Below are positions 45,334-53,580 of a stretch of DNA of 64,000 bases, one piece after another. The translations under genes and the position numbers were made by a program. Every line of letters begins with the position of its first letter. Position 1 is the stretch's first letter. This stretch comes from Arthrobacter globiformis (lineage in GTDB: Bacteria; Actinomycetota; Actinomycetes; Actinomycetales; Micrococcaceae). The notes beneath the pieces were generated by a model. It did no database searches. It was not told where the DNA came from and saw nothing but the letters and a program-made list of their open reading frames with translations. Location of the stretch: the NCBI RefSeq assembly GCF_030817195.1, contig NZ_JAUSYZ010000001.1, positions 186,001 through 250,000 on the forward strand, given 5' to 3'.

Positions 45334-45361
45334 AAAAGGGCCCGTTCATCTGAACGGACCC
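45334..45361 (-). terminator. Terminator of parAB
   Basis: On the minus strand GGGTCCGTTCA, a short loop, TGAACGGGCCC and then TTTTCT: an 11-bp stem with one mismatch and a T-run, 19 bp past the parB stop. Confidence 0.8.
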
Positions 45362-45379
45362 CGATCTTCGCCCAATGCC

Positions 45380-46723
45380 TTAGTTGTCGGCTCCCGGTGC
45401 AAGGACATCCATGATGCGGTTAAGGTCTTCAACACTTGCGAACTCGATGCTCACGCGGCCTTTGCGCGCTCCGAGCGAGATCTTCACGTTGGTGTCCAGC
45501 CTGTCGGAGAGCGAGGAGGCCAGATAATCCAGCCGCTCGTGGCGTGCACCCGGGCGGGGAATGTTGTTCTTGGCCGGCGTCGCGGGTTCACGGTGCAGCG
45601 TGACCGCTTCCTCGGTGGCACGGACCGACATGCCTTCAGCCACAATTTTCTGGGCCAGGCGTTCCATGGAGGCTGCGTCCGGAAGCGAGAGGAGAGCCCG
45701 GGCATGGCCGGCAGAGAGCACATTGGCTGCCACACGACGCTGGACCAGCGGGGGGAGCTTCAACAAACGAAGAGTGTTGGAGACCTGCGGGCGGGAGCGT
45801 CCGATGCGGTCAGCCAGCTGCTCGTGCGTTGTGCCAAAGTCCTCAAGCAGCTGCTGGTACGCGGCAGCCTCTTCGAGCGGATTCAGCTGGCTGCGGTGGA
45901 GGTTCTCCAGAAGCGCGTCACGAAGCAGGTCATCATCCGTCGTGTCACGGACAATCGCAGGGATCGTGGAGAGTCCGGCGGCCTGAACTGCACGCCACCG
46001 ACGTTCACCCATCACCAGCTCGTACGGTTCTCCACCCTTTTCGGTTGAAGTACGTACCACAATTGGCTGGAGGACGCCTATTTCCCGAACGGAGTGAACA
46101 AGCTCCGCCATGTCGTCCTCATCGAAAACGGTACGCGGCTGTTTGCGGTTGGGATGGATGTCAGTAACCGGGATTTCGGCGAAACGGACGCCAGGCACCT
46201 CGAGGAGATCAACACCGTTGTCCGGGACAGCAGCGAAGTTTGCCTTCTGCCCGTCCTCGGCAGCCTGGCCTGAAGCAGCATCGTCCTGAGGCCCGTCCAC
46301 GGCGGACGTGTCCAGACGAACGGGCTCGGACTTCTCAGCGTCCTTGGCGGCTTTGGCCGCATCAGCATTCTTGGCGGCATCCGCGTCAGCCCCCGAAGCG
46401 GCAGCACCCGAAGAGCCACCCCGGGAAGCGGCGGGCTTCGCCGTTGAGTTGGCAGGAGAGGCCTTCACCGAATCCGAAGCATCCTTCGCATCCGCTTCTG
46501 CCGGCTCCGGAGCCTTCCGGCTGGATCGGCGTCCCGGCGCTTCGTCGAGGACAGACTGGTCCGGCTCTGCGGCGGGAACGGGTTCAGCCGTCTTGCGCGC
46601 CTCCGGGAAGAAGAGATCCACGGGGCGCGACGGAGCTGCTCCGTTACCCGAAGCGCCTGCGGAAGCGGAACTTGGAATGAGTGCGCCAAGACCGCGACCG
46701 AGCCCGCGTCGCTTATCGCTCAT
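45380..46723 (-). CDS. parB: Chromosome partitioning protein ParB
   Basis: 447 aa. The extreme N-terminus 'KRRGLGRGLGALIP' binds ParA and stimulates its ATPase. A disordered Ala/Glu/Ser-rich insert of about 150 residues follows, then the CTP-binding domain ('VPGVRFAEIPVTDIHPNRKQPR', 'GERRWRA' near 239), the central helix-turn-helix ('GTTHEQLADRIGRSRPQVSNTLRLLKLP') that reads parS, and the C-terminal dimerisation domain. It nucleates on the parS sites found next to the gene and inside parA, then slides as a CTP-dependent clamp to load SMC. It lies 67 bp after parA. Confidence 0.96.
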   Translation of the reverse strand: MSDKRRGLGRGLGALIPSSASAGASGNGAAPSRPVDLFFPEARKTAEPVPAAEPDQSVLDEAPGRRSSRKAPEPAEADAKDASDSVKASPANSTAKPAASRGGSSGAAASGADADAAKNADAAKAAKDAEKSEPVRLDTSAVDGPQDDAASGQAAEDGQKANFAAVPDNGVDLLEVPGVRFAEIPVTDIHPNRKQPRTVFDEDDMAELVHSVREIGVLQPIVVRTSTEKGGEPYELVMGERRWRAVQAAGLSTIPAIVRDTTDDDLLRDALLENLHRSQLNPLEEAAAYQQLLEDFGTTHEQLADRIGRSRPQVSNTLRLLKLPPLVQRRVAANVLSAGHARALLSLPDAASMERLAQKIVAEGMSVRATEEAVTLHREPATPAKNNIPRPGARHERLDYLASSLSDRLDTNVKISLGARKGRVSIEFASVEDLNRIMDVLAPGADN

Positions 46724-46790
46724 GGATGATTCCCTCCATCGGAAGAGCCCGGCTATGCCGGGCTCCGGCTGTTGCTGTGTTTGGAAAATT

Positions 46791-47843
46791 CTAACGCTCA
46801 GCGATTTCTGCTGCGGCTTCCAGGTAGGACAACGCGCCGCTGGAGGATGGATCGTAGGTCATGACAGTCTGCTGGTAACTCGGCGCTTCGGAGATCCGCA
46901 CGGAGCGGGGGACAACGGCGTCGAGGACCTGGTCCGGGAAGTGCTGCCGGACTTCGGCTGCAACCTGGGCGGCCAGGTTGGTCCGCCCGTCGTACATGGT
47001 CAGCAGAATCGTGGAGACTTCCAGATCCGCATTCAGGTGCTTCTGGATCATCTCGATGTTCTTCAGCAGCTGACTCAGGCCCTCGAGTGCGTAGTACTCG
47101 CACTGGATGGGGATGAGCACTTCGCCGGCCGCGCAGAAGGCGTTGACCGTGAGCAGTCCCAGGCTGGGCGGGCAGTCAATGAAGATGTAGTCCAGCCGCT
47201 GCTCGCCCTTCTTCTGCCGTGCTTTGGCATAGACGTCGATGGCGCGGCGGAGGCGCTGTTCCCGTGCCACCAGCGAAACCAGCTCGATCTCGGCGCCGGC
47301 CAGGTGGATGGTGGCCGGCGCGCAGATGAGGTTGCTGATGTCCGGGCACTGTGCCACTACATCCTCAAGCGCCATATCGTTGATCAGCACATCGTAGATG
47401 CTGTCGACGTCGGCATGGTGCTCAATGCCCAGAGCCGTGGATGCGTTGCCCTGGGGGTCGATGTCGATGACCAGCACGTTCAGGCCGGCCGCTGCCAGCG
47501 CCGCAGCGATGTTGACAGTGGTTGTGGTTTTACCCACTCCACCCTTTTGGTTTGAAACTGTGAAGATTCGCGTCTTCTCCGGTTTCGGCAGGTTACGGCC
47601 GAGGAGCCGCTCCCGACGTCGGTTCTCGTGCGCAAGTTCCCGGGCGATGGGGCTCGAGTCATCCAGCGTGTCCAGGACGTTCCCGCGGGCCGCGGTTTCA
47701 CGTGAAACCTTGGCAGCGCCCGTGCCTGCAACCGGATTGAATTGATTTGCCGTTGTAGCGACCGGCGATACGCCAAAGGCACGCGCCGACCCCAGGGACA
47801 CGAACGGGGGGATCCGTTGCGTGGAGGTTTCGCTACTGGTCAC
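46791..47843 (-). CDS. parA: Chromosome partitioning ATPase ParA (Soj)
   Basis: 350 aa. The deviant Walker A 'KGGVGKTTTTVN' is near residues 100-111, and 'VLVIDIDPQGNASTALG' and 'YIFIDCPPSLGLLT' are present. The 90-residue N-terminal extension contains 'VSRET', which is the translation of a parS site. ParA dimers bind DNA non-specifically and pull ParB-parS complexes to the new pole. It lies downstream of rsmG on the same strand (rsmG stops at 47929) and upstream of parB. Confidence 0.96.
   Translation of the reverse strand: MTSSETSTQRIPPFVSLGSARAFGVSPVATTANQFNPVAGTGAAKVSRETAARGNVLDTLDDSSPIARELAHENRRRERLLGRNLPKPEKTRIFTVSNQKGGVGKTTTTVNIAAALAAAGLNVLVIDIDPQGNASTALGIEHHADVDSIYDVLINDMALEDVVAQCPDISNLICAPATIHLAGAEIELVSLVAREQRLRRAIDVYAKARQKKGEQRLDYIFIDCPPSLGLLTVNAFCAAGEVLIPIQCEYYALEGLSQLLKNIEMIQKHLNADLEVSTILLTMYDGRTNLAAQVAAEVRQHFPDQVLDAVVPRSVRISEAPSYQQTVMTYDPSSSGALSYLEAAAEIAER
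47694..47709. other. parS site inside parA
   Basis: GGTTTCACGTGAAACC: perfect core and a symmetric palindrome, placed in the 5' part of parA, 135-150 bp from its start codon. Confidence 0.9.
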
Positions 47844-47928
47844 TGGGACACACTCACTCTCGTTCGGCTTTCACTGCCGTTCTCTAGCCTAACCGCTACA
47901 CCCCAAGGACCCGCGGCACCTTGCGGGG

Positions 47929-48579
47929 CTAGGCGCCCTTTTGGGTCTTCTTAACTACGATCCGCACCACCGTGGTGGGTTCCTCGAGCAGGTCCTCGCC
48001 TACGGTGACCACCGAGGTCTCCACTCCGCCAAGCTTGCGGATGGCCTTGGCTGCCTTCTCGATCTCCTCGCCGGCGCTGCGGCCCTTGATGGCCACGACT
48101 TCACCCTCACCGCCGAGCAGCGGAATGGTGAGCCCTGCAAGGTTGCTCAGTGCGGACACTGCCCGGGCGGTCACGACGTCGGCCGTCACCATTCCAACGG
48201 CAAGCTCGGCACGCGTGCGCATAACCGTGACATTGCCCAACCCCAGATCGTCAACCACTTCCTGCAGCCAGATCACCCGGCGTTCGAGCGGTTCGATGAG
48301 GGTCAGCTCGAGGTCAGGACGGGCAATGGCCAGGCAGAGGCCCGGAAGGCCGGCGCCGCTTCCGACGTCGGCCACGTGGCTGCCCTTGGGAATTTCACTT
48401 TCGACCACCGCACAGTTCAGGACATGGCGTCCCCAGAGCCTGGGGATTTCCCGCGGACCTATCAGTCCGCGCTCGGTCCCGGACGTCGCCAGGTGTTCGA
48501 CATACCGTTCAGCCAGGCCCAGGCGGTCGCCGAAGATCTTCTCCGCCGCCTGGCGCTCGGCAGCCGTCATTTCAACCAT
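47929..48579 (-). CDS. rsmG: 16S rRNA (guanine527-N7)-methyltransferase
   Basis: 216 aa from the ATG at 48579. The SAM-binding motif 'HVADVGSGAGLPGLCLAIARPD' and 'SLIEPLERR'-like region ('LTLIEPLERRVIWLQEV') are diagnostic. It methylates G527 in the 530 loop; loss gives low-level streptomycin resistance in known species. The frame extends to 48672 but that part overlaps jag. It lies 19 bp after jag. Confidence 0.94.
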   Translation of the reverse strand: MVEMTAAERQAAEKIFGDRLGLAERYVEHLATSGTERGLIGPREIPRLWGRHVLNCAVVESEIPKGSHVADVGSGAGLPGLCLAIARPDLELTLIEPLERRVIWLQEVVDDLGLGNVTVMRTRAELAVGMVTADVVTARAVSALSNLAGLTIPLLGGEGEVVAIKGRSAGEEIEKAAKAIRKLGGVETSVVTVGEDLLEEPTTVVRIVVKKTQKGA

Positions 48580-48598
48580 CAGTACGTCAGCCAACGGT

Positions 48599-49162
48599 TC
48601 AGTCGGCGGAAACGACGATGTGCCGGCCGGCACCCTCGCCCTCGGACTCGCTGACGAATCCAAGGTCGGCAACGGCGTCGTGGACGATCTTCCGTTCGTA
48701 GGCGCTCATGGGCTCCAGCGCCACGGCCTCGCCGGTTTCCTTGACGCTGGCGACGGCGTCCTCGGCGATCTTCTGCAGGTGGCCAGCGCGTTCCTTGCGG
48801 TAGCCGTTGATGTCGAGCACCAGGCGTGAGCGGTTGTCCGTCGCGGAAAGAACGGAGAGCCGGGTCAGTTCCTGCAGGGCTTCCAGCACCTCGCCGTCGC
48901 GTCCCACGAGGCTTTCGAGCCCGGCGGATTCTTCCTCGGTCACGATCGAGATGTAGGTGCGTCCGTTCCGGACCTCAATGTCGATGTCACCGTCGATATC
49001 GGCAATGTCGAGCAGTTCCTCAAGGTAGTCGGCGGCCACGTCGCCCTCTTCTTCCAGGCGGCTTGCCGACGTGCCCTTGCCCGCGTTCACGGTACCGGCA
49101 ACGGAGTCCTGGTCTTCGCTGGCCTCAGCGGAAAGTGCGTGTTCAGAGCTCTCAACAGACAT
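48599..49162 (-). CDS. jag: Jag-like R3H/KH RNA-binding protein
   Basis: 187 aa. A KH-like domain (YLEELLDIADIDGDIDIEVRNGRTYISIVTEEE...) is followed by an R3H domain (ETGEAVALEPMSAYERKIVHDAVADLGFVSESEGEG). Such proteins (KhpB/EloR) bind RNA and affect cell elongation in some Firmicutes. The ATG shares a base with the yidC stop (TAATG), so translation is coupled. Confidence 0.93.
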   Translation of the reverse strand: MSVESSEHALSAEASEDQDSVAGTVNAGKGTSASRLEEEGDVAADYLEELLDIADIDGDIDIEVRNGRTYISIVTEEESAGLESLVGRDGEVLEALQELTRLSVLSATDNRSRLVLDINGYRKERAGHLQKIAEDAVASVKETGEAVALEPMSAYERKIVHDAVADLGFVSESEGEGAGRHIVVSAD

Positions 49163-50142
49163 TACTTCTTCTTCCTGTTCTTACGTTGTGGCTGAGTACG
49201 CTGCGTCCGGGCCTGCGCAACCGCAGCGGCGGAAGCTGCTTCCGCTTCGGCGTCGACCTTCTTGCCGCCCAGGATGGGGAGGGCCGGAAGGCCCTTGGCG
49301 GCACGGCGCTCGGCGAGGGCCTTGGCCGCGGGGGATCCCGGCGTCGGCATGCGGCGGATGACAAAGAACTGCTGGCCCATGGTCCACAGGTTTGTGGTGG
49401 TCCAGTAGATCAGGACACCGATGGGGAAGTTGATGCCGCCCACACCGAAAACGATGGGCAGGATGTACAGCATCATCTTCTGCTGCCGCATGAACGGGCT
49501 GGCCATGGCCTCTTCGGACATGTTCTTGGCCATGATCTGCTTCTGGGTGATGAACTGGGACGCCGTCATCGCGAGGATCATGATGATCGAGAGGATCCAA
49601 ACTGCCACCACGTTGCCGCCCGGAGGCGTGCCATGAAGCAGGGTTGCGGACAGCGGAGCACCGAAGATGCTGGACTTGTCGAACTGCTGGACCTGGTTCG
49701 CGCTCATGGCACCAATGCCCTGACCGCTGGAGCTGGCATTCGAAACGCCGGAGAGCACCTGGAACAGTGCAAAGAAGAACGGCATCTGGATCAGCATCGG
49801 CAGGCAGGCCGAGAACGGGTTGGTCCCGTGCTTCTTGTACATGGCCATCTGCTCCTGCGCCATGGCTTGGCGGGAGAGCTGGTCGGTCTTGCCCTTGTAC
49901 TTGTCCTGCAGCTTCTTCAGGTCCGGCTGCAGCAGCTGCATGCCACGCTGGGCCTTGATCTGCTTGACGAACACGGGGATCAGGGCGGCCCGGATCACGA
50001 GCACCAGCCCGATGATGGACAGGGTCCAGGTCCAGCCGGAGGCCGCAGGCAGCCCGATAGCAGTCAGGCCCTCGTGGAAGCCCACCATGATGATGGACAC
50101 AAGCCACTTGAACGGAAACATGATTGTTTCAAAGAAGTCCAT
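49162..50142 (-). CDS. yidC: Membrane protein insertase YidC
   Basis: 326 aa with five transmembrane helices. Conserved 'WTLSIIGLVLVIRAALIPVFVKQIKAQRGM', 'MAMYKKHGTNPFSACLPMLIQMPFFFALFQVL' and a basic C-terminal tail rich in Lys/Arg that contacts the ribosome. It inserts membrane proteins with or without Sec. It sits in the conserved rpmH-rnpA-yidD-yidC-jag order. Confidence 0.96.
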   Translation of the reverse strand: MDFFETIMFPFKWLVSIIMVGFHEGLTAIGLPAASGWTWTLSIIGLVLVIRAALIPVFVKQIKAQRGMQLLQPDLKKLQDKYKGKTDQLSRQAMAQEQMAMYKKHGTNPFSACLPMLIQMPFFFALFQVLSGVSNASSSGQGIGAMSANQVQQFDKSSIFGAPLSATLLHGTPPGGNVVAVWILSIIMILAMTASQFITQKQIMAKNMSEEAMASPFMRQQKMMLYILPIVFGVGGINFPIGVLIYWTTTNLWTMGQQFFVIRRMPTPGSPAAKALAERRAAKGLPALPILGGKKVDAEAEAASAAAVAQARTQRTQPQRKNRKKK

Positions 50143-50158
50143 ACGATATCCCTATTCG

Positions 50159-50554
50159 TCAGGCCGCAGCGCGGCCTTCTCCATCAGTCTGAGCAGCCAG
50201 GTACTTGTCCGGGTTATTCAGCACAACAATTCTGGGGGTCCGGTTTTCAGGCCATTCCCGGCGACCGGCGGGGACATGGTCCACGCCGCCGGCGTTCCAC
50301 GGGTGGCAGCGTGCCAGGCGCCTGGCCGCCAGCCAGCTGCCTTTAACGGCGCCGTGGACTGTGACTGCTTCAAGCGCGTAGGCCGAGCAGGAGGGAAAGA
50401 AGCGACAGACCTGGCCGTACAAGGGAGAAACCACCTTGCGGTAGGCCAGAAGCAGAAGAATGAGGATATTGCGGGGCAGGTTCCAGATGAAGCTGCCCGC
50501 GGCCGCTGCTGCGGACTTGGGGGAATGGACGACGGCGGCAGTCGGGTCAAGCAC
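50159..50554 (-). CDS. yidD: Membrane protein insertion efficiency factor YidD
   Basis: 131 aa. The family motif 'YRKVVSPLYGQVCRFFPSCSAYALEAVTVHGAVKGSWLAARRLARCHPWN' is intact (key residues C-RFFPSCS-Y and R-CHPW). The N- and C-terminal 25-30 residues are extensions beyond the usual ~70-80-aa core. The start overlaps rnpA by 8 bp. It helps insertion of membrane proteins with YidC, whose gene follows. Confidence 0.93.
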   Translation of the reverse strand: MLDPTAAVVHSPKSAAAAAGSFIWNLPRNILILLLLAYRKVVSPLYGQVCRFFPSCSAYALEAVTVHGAVKGSWLAARRLARCHPWNAGGVDHVPAGRREWPENRTPRIVVLNNPDKYLAAQTDGEGRAAA

Positions 50555-50972
50555 GCTGTGTCCCTTCCTGTGTTGTTGCGTCCGTTGGCGTTCCAGCTGG
50601 CCGTTTTCCGGTCACCGCCGGAAGGCGGCCAGCCAGCCGCCTCATGGTGTTTTCCAAGGCGGCGTTGTAATCCGCCAGGAGTTCATCCCAGCTGGCTGTT
50701 GCGGAGGCGGGCAAAGCACGCACCACAATAGCGAATCCGGTGCCGTACTCGCGCAGCGAGACAGCGCCGGCTTCTCTAAGTCTCCTCTTAACGAGGTTCC
50801 TGGCAACAGCGTTCCCGACAGCCTTGGAAACGATGAACCCGATGCGGCTGGGCTCATCGGCTCCAATAGTTGCCGTATATAACACTACGTTCCGGCGTCC
50901 ATTGCGGACGCCGGAACGTACAGTTGTTGAAAAATCGGTTGAAGTCCTCAGGCGGTTCCTGGTGGCAAGCAC
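50547..50972 (-). CDS. rnpA: Ribonuclease P protein component
   Basis: 141 aa. The RNR motif region 'GNAVARNLVKRRLREA' near 50-65 and the N-terminal 'NRLRTSTDFSTTVR' are typical. It assists RNase P RNA in maturing tRNA 5' ends. It starts 40 bp after rpmH, and the C-terminus overlaps yidD. Confidence 0.95.
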   Translation of the reverse strand: MLATRNRLRTSTDFSTTVRSGVRNGRRNVVLYTATIGADEPSRIGFIVSKAVGNAVARNLVKRRLREAGAVSLREYGTGFAIVVRALPASATASWDELLADYNAALENTMRRLAGRLPAVTGKRPAGTPTDATTQEGTQRA

Positions 50973-51012
50973 CGCTAATCTCGCAGAAGGAAGAAGACCG
51001 ACAAGTCAGTAT

Positions 51013-51150
51013 TTAGGCCGACAGTTCGGTGCGGCCCTTGCCACGGCGGGCGGCCAGAATGGCACGGCCGGCACGGGTGCGCATACGAAGGCGGAAGCCG
51101 TGCTTCTTGGCCCGACGGCGGTTATTCGGCTGAAAAGTCCGCTTGCTCAC
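51013..51150 (-). CDS. rpmH: 50S ribosomal protein L34
   Basis: 45 aa: MSKRTFQPNNRRRAKKHGFR... with the usual 'RMRTRAGRAILAARRGKGR' body. GTG start at 51150 with GGAG 8 nt upstream. First gene of the leftward rpmH-rnpA-yidD-yidC-jag-rsmG run and the left border of the origin region. Confidence 0.97.
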   Translation of the reverse strand: MSKRTFQPNNRRRAKKHGFRLRMRTRAGRAILAARRGKGRTELSA

Positions 51151-51618
51151 GTTAGTTACTCCAGTGGATCAAAGGTGCGCCCACCCGATCAGTAAGGGGA
51201 AGAACTGGCCGACGCTAAGTTTTGTATGTGTCTGCTTCCCCTGAATTTCCCGGAACACACGGAGCGTCCGGAAGTCCAAAATAGGGTCAGAAAGCAGGCA
51301 CAAAGGACTCCACAACGTTAGGGCAAAACGCCGCCGGGAGTCAAACCAGCAGGCCGTCCGGCGTGTTTCCCCAGCTGTGGCTAACCGGGTGCAGAACCTG
51401 TGGATGAAGCGGCTCACAACCGCTGTTTTCGAACCACAACGGTGTAATTATCCACAAGGCACTTCCCAGCTATCTTCTAGGCTTTTCATCCCCTAGAGTG
51501 TCCCAGTAGCCGATTATCCACGGACTGTGCATAACCCTGTGGATTAAGCCGGGCCAGCACCCTGGTTCCGGGCTTGCGGCTGCATGTAATGCAGGCAGCA
51601 AGCTTTGAGGAACCAAAT
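51151..51618. other. oriC: oriC, left part (rpmH-dnaA gap)
   Basis: Gene-free. DnaA-box-like sites: TGTGGCTAA (51376), TGTGGATGA (51399), TTATCCACA (51448-51456, exact), TTATCCACG (51514-51522), TGTGCATAA (51526-51534), TGTGGATTA (51538-51546). It also contains the divergent promoters of rpmH and dnaA. Confidence 0.75.
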
Positions 51619-53043
51619 TTGACGACAGTAGACGAAGCCAACCACGCCAACACTGTCGGAAGTTCCTGGCGGCGCGTGGTGACCCTTCTCGAACAGGACG
51701 ACCGCGTTTCGCCCCGGCAACGCGGCTTTGTCATCCTCGCGCAGGCCCAGGGCCTCATCGGTTCCACCCTTCTCGTCGCAGTCCCGAACGAACTGACCCG
51801 GGAAGTGCTCCAGACGCAGGTCAAGGACGCTCTCGATGACGCGCTCCGCAACGTCTTCTCGGACGACATCCGCTGCGCGATCGACGTCGACACCGATCTG
51901 GTGCCCATCCACGAGGAGCCGGAACCCGCCGTCGAGCTTTCCCTCGCAAACGATCCGTCCATTGAGCAGAAGCCGCAGCCCATGCTGCCGAGCACCTCGC
52001 ACGAATTCGGCCGCCTCAATCCGAAGTACGTTTTCGACACTTTCGTGATCGGGTCCTCCAACCGGTTTGCCCATGCCGCCGCCGTCGCCGTGGCGGAAGC
52101 CCCGGCCAAGGCCTACAACCCGCTGTTCATCTACGGTGACTCGGGCCTGGGCAAGACGCACCTGCTGCACGCCATCGGCCACTACGCCCGCCGCCTGTAC
52201 AGCGGGATCCGCGTCAGGTACGTCAACTCCGAGGAATTCACCAACGACTTCATCAACTCGATCCGTGACGATGAAGGCGCCAGCTTCAAGACGACATACC
52301 GCAACGTCGACGTCCTGCTGATCGACGACATCCAGTTCCTGGCCGGCAAGGACCGGACGCTGGAGGAGTTCTTCCACACGTTCAACTCGCTGCACAACAA
52401 CAACAAGCAGGTGGTCATCACCTCGGACCAGCCGCCCAAGCTGCTGGCAGGTTTCGAGGACCGGATGAAATCCCGCTTCGAGTGGGGCCTACTGACGGAC
52501 ATCCAGCCGCCTGAACTGGAAACCCGCATCGCCATCCTCCGGAAGAAGGCCCTCAGCGAAGGCCTCTCCGCGCCGGACGACGCGCTGGAGTACATCGCTT
52601 CGAAGATCGCCAGCAACATCCGCGAACTCGAAGGCGCCCTCATCCGTGTGACGGCGTTCGCCAGCCTCAACCGCCAGCCGGTGGATGTGGCTCTCGCGGA
52701 GATGGTGCTCAAGGACCTCATCACCGACGACGGCGCCCAGGAAATCACGTCGGGCCAGATCCTGCAGCAGACGGCTGACTACTTCAAGCTCAGCATGGAG
52801 GAGCTCTGCAGCAAGTCCCGGACCCGGACGCTGGTGACTGCACGGCAGATCGCCATGTACCTGTGCCGCGAGCTGACCGACATGTCGCTGCCCAAGATCG
52901 GCCAGGAGCTCGGCGGCCGCGACCACACCACCGTGATCCATGCTGACCGCAAGATCCGTGAGCTCATGGCTGAGCGGCGTGTGATTTACAACCAGGTTAC
53001 TGAGCTCACCAACCGGATCAAGCAGCAGCAGCGCGACTCCTGA
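51619..53043 (+). CDS. dnaA: Chromosomal replication initiator DnaA
   Basis: 474 aa. Domain I at the N-terminus, a short acidic domain II, AAA+ domain with Walker A 'GDSGLGKTH' near 173-181 and Walker B 'VLLIDDIQFL' near 232, and domain IV with the DnaA-box-reading helix 'GGRDHTTVIHADRKI'. The TTG at 51619 is preceded by GAGGAA at 6 nt; an ATG at 51589 (in frame) lacks a ribosome-binding site. It initiates replication at the boxes on both sides of the gene and probably also binds the two phased arrays 9-10 kb away. Confidence 0.97.
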   Translation: MTTVDEANHANTVGSSWRRVVTLLEQDDRVSPRQRGFVILAQAQGLIGSTLLVAVPNELTREVLQTQVKDALDDALRNVFSDDIRCAIDVDTDLVPIHEEPEPAVELSLANDPSIEQKPQPMLPSTSHEFGRLNPKYVFDTFVIGSSNRFAHAAAVAVAEAPAKAYNPLFIYGDSGLGKTHLLHAIGHYARRLYSGIRVRYVNSEEFTNDFINSIRDDEGASFKTTYRNVDVLLIDDIQFLAGKDRTLEEFFHTFNSLHNNNKQVVITSDQPPKLLAGFEDRMKSRFEWGLLTDIQPPELETRIAILRKKALSEGLSAPDDALEYIASKIASNIRELEGALIRVTAFASLNRQPVDVALAEMVLKDLITDDGAQEITSGQILQQTADYFKLSMEELCSKSRTRTLVTARQIAMYLCRELTDMSLPKIGQELGGRDHTTVIHADRKIRELMAERRVIYNQVTELTNRIKQQQRDS

Positions 53044-53580
53044 TCCGAGGTTCTTAACCTTATTAACAGGTGCGTGTGGATAACCCTGTGGACAGTTAAG
53101 GGGACAACCGCGGTTAATGGGCTTAAAACCCTTAAGCCGTCTGTGGATCACCGAAACGGGCCAAAAATGTTGTCCCCATCCACAGCCTGTTTAAAACGTG
53201 CCGAACCCACAGTCCATGAACAGGGCTTAACCGCGGATCTGCGCCGTGAAACCGGGTTATCCACAGTTTCCACAGCAGTTATTAACACTACTAATCCCAA
53301 AAAATTGAAATCCCTCAAACAACAATCTCCTGCCCCGACCTCCACGCACCGGCCAAAGCACCGGCCACTTGGCCGCCGGCAGAGCCAGCGTCACTGGCGG
53401 GGATGGGGAAATCCTTGTAGTTCCGGCTAAGCTGTCTGCAGCGCTCCCATCCCTGGGTTTGTTTGCGGTCGGCCATGCGCGGACCATGCAGGTTCCGGGG
53501 CTTGGGGGCAACGGTCTTGTGGGCTCCTTGCGAGTTCCCGTTCAGAAAATGGCAGCAGCAATGAAAGGCGGCACCCTTCC
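53044..53580. other. oriC: oriC, right part (dnaA-dnaN gap)
   Basis: Gene-free, 537 bp. DnaA boxes: TGTGGATAA (53075-53083, exact), TGTGGACAG (53087-53095), TGTGGATCA (53142-53150), CCATCCACA (53176-53184), TTATCCACA (53257-53265, exact) and TTTCCACA (about 53267-53274). An AT-rich stretch at about 53278-53330 (ATTAACACTACTAAT...AAAATTGAAA) is the best candidate for the unwinding element. This dnaA-dnaN location is the usual actinobacterial origin. Confidence 0.85.

Larger units (their letters stand above)
38341..45379. other. Gene-free 7.0-kb origin-proximal region with parS and DnaA-box arrays
   Basis: None of the open frames here resembles a protein: they are short, overlap on both strands, read through parS sites as VSRET or FHVK, and lack ribosome-binding sites. 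The stretch looks less GC-rich than its coding neighbours. It holds nine parS sites with the exact 14-bp core, at least two half-sites, two phased DnaA-box arrays (42038-42082 and 42421-42477), and short direct repeats. The likely role is a centromere for ParB spreading and SMC loading, with added DnaA binding. Function is inferred from motifs only. Confidence 0.75.
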
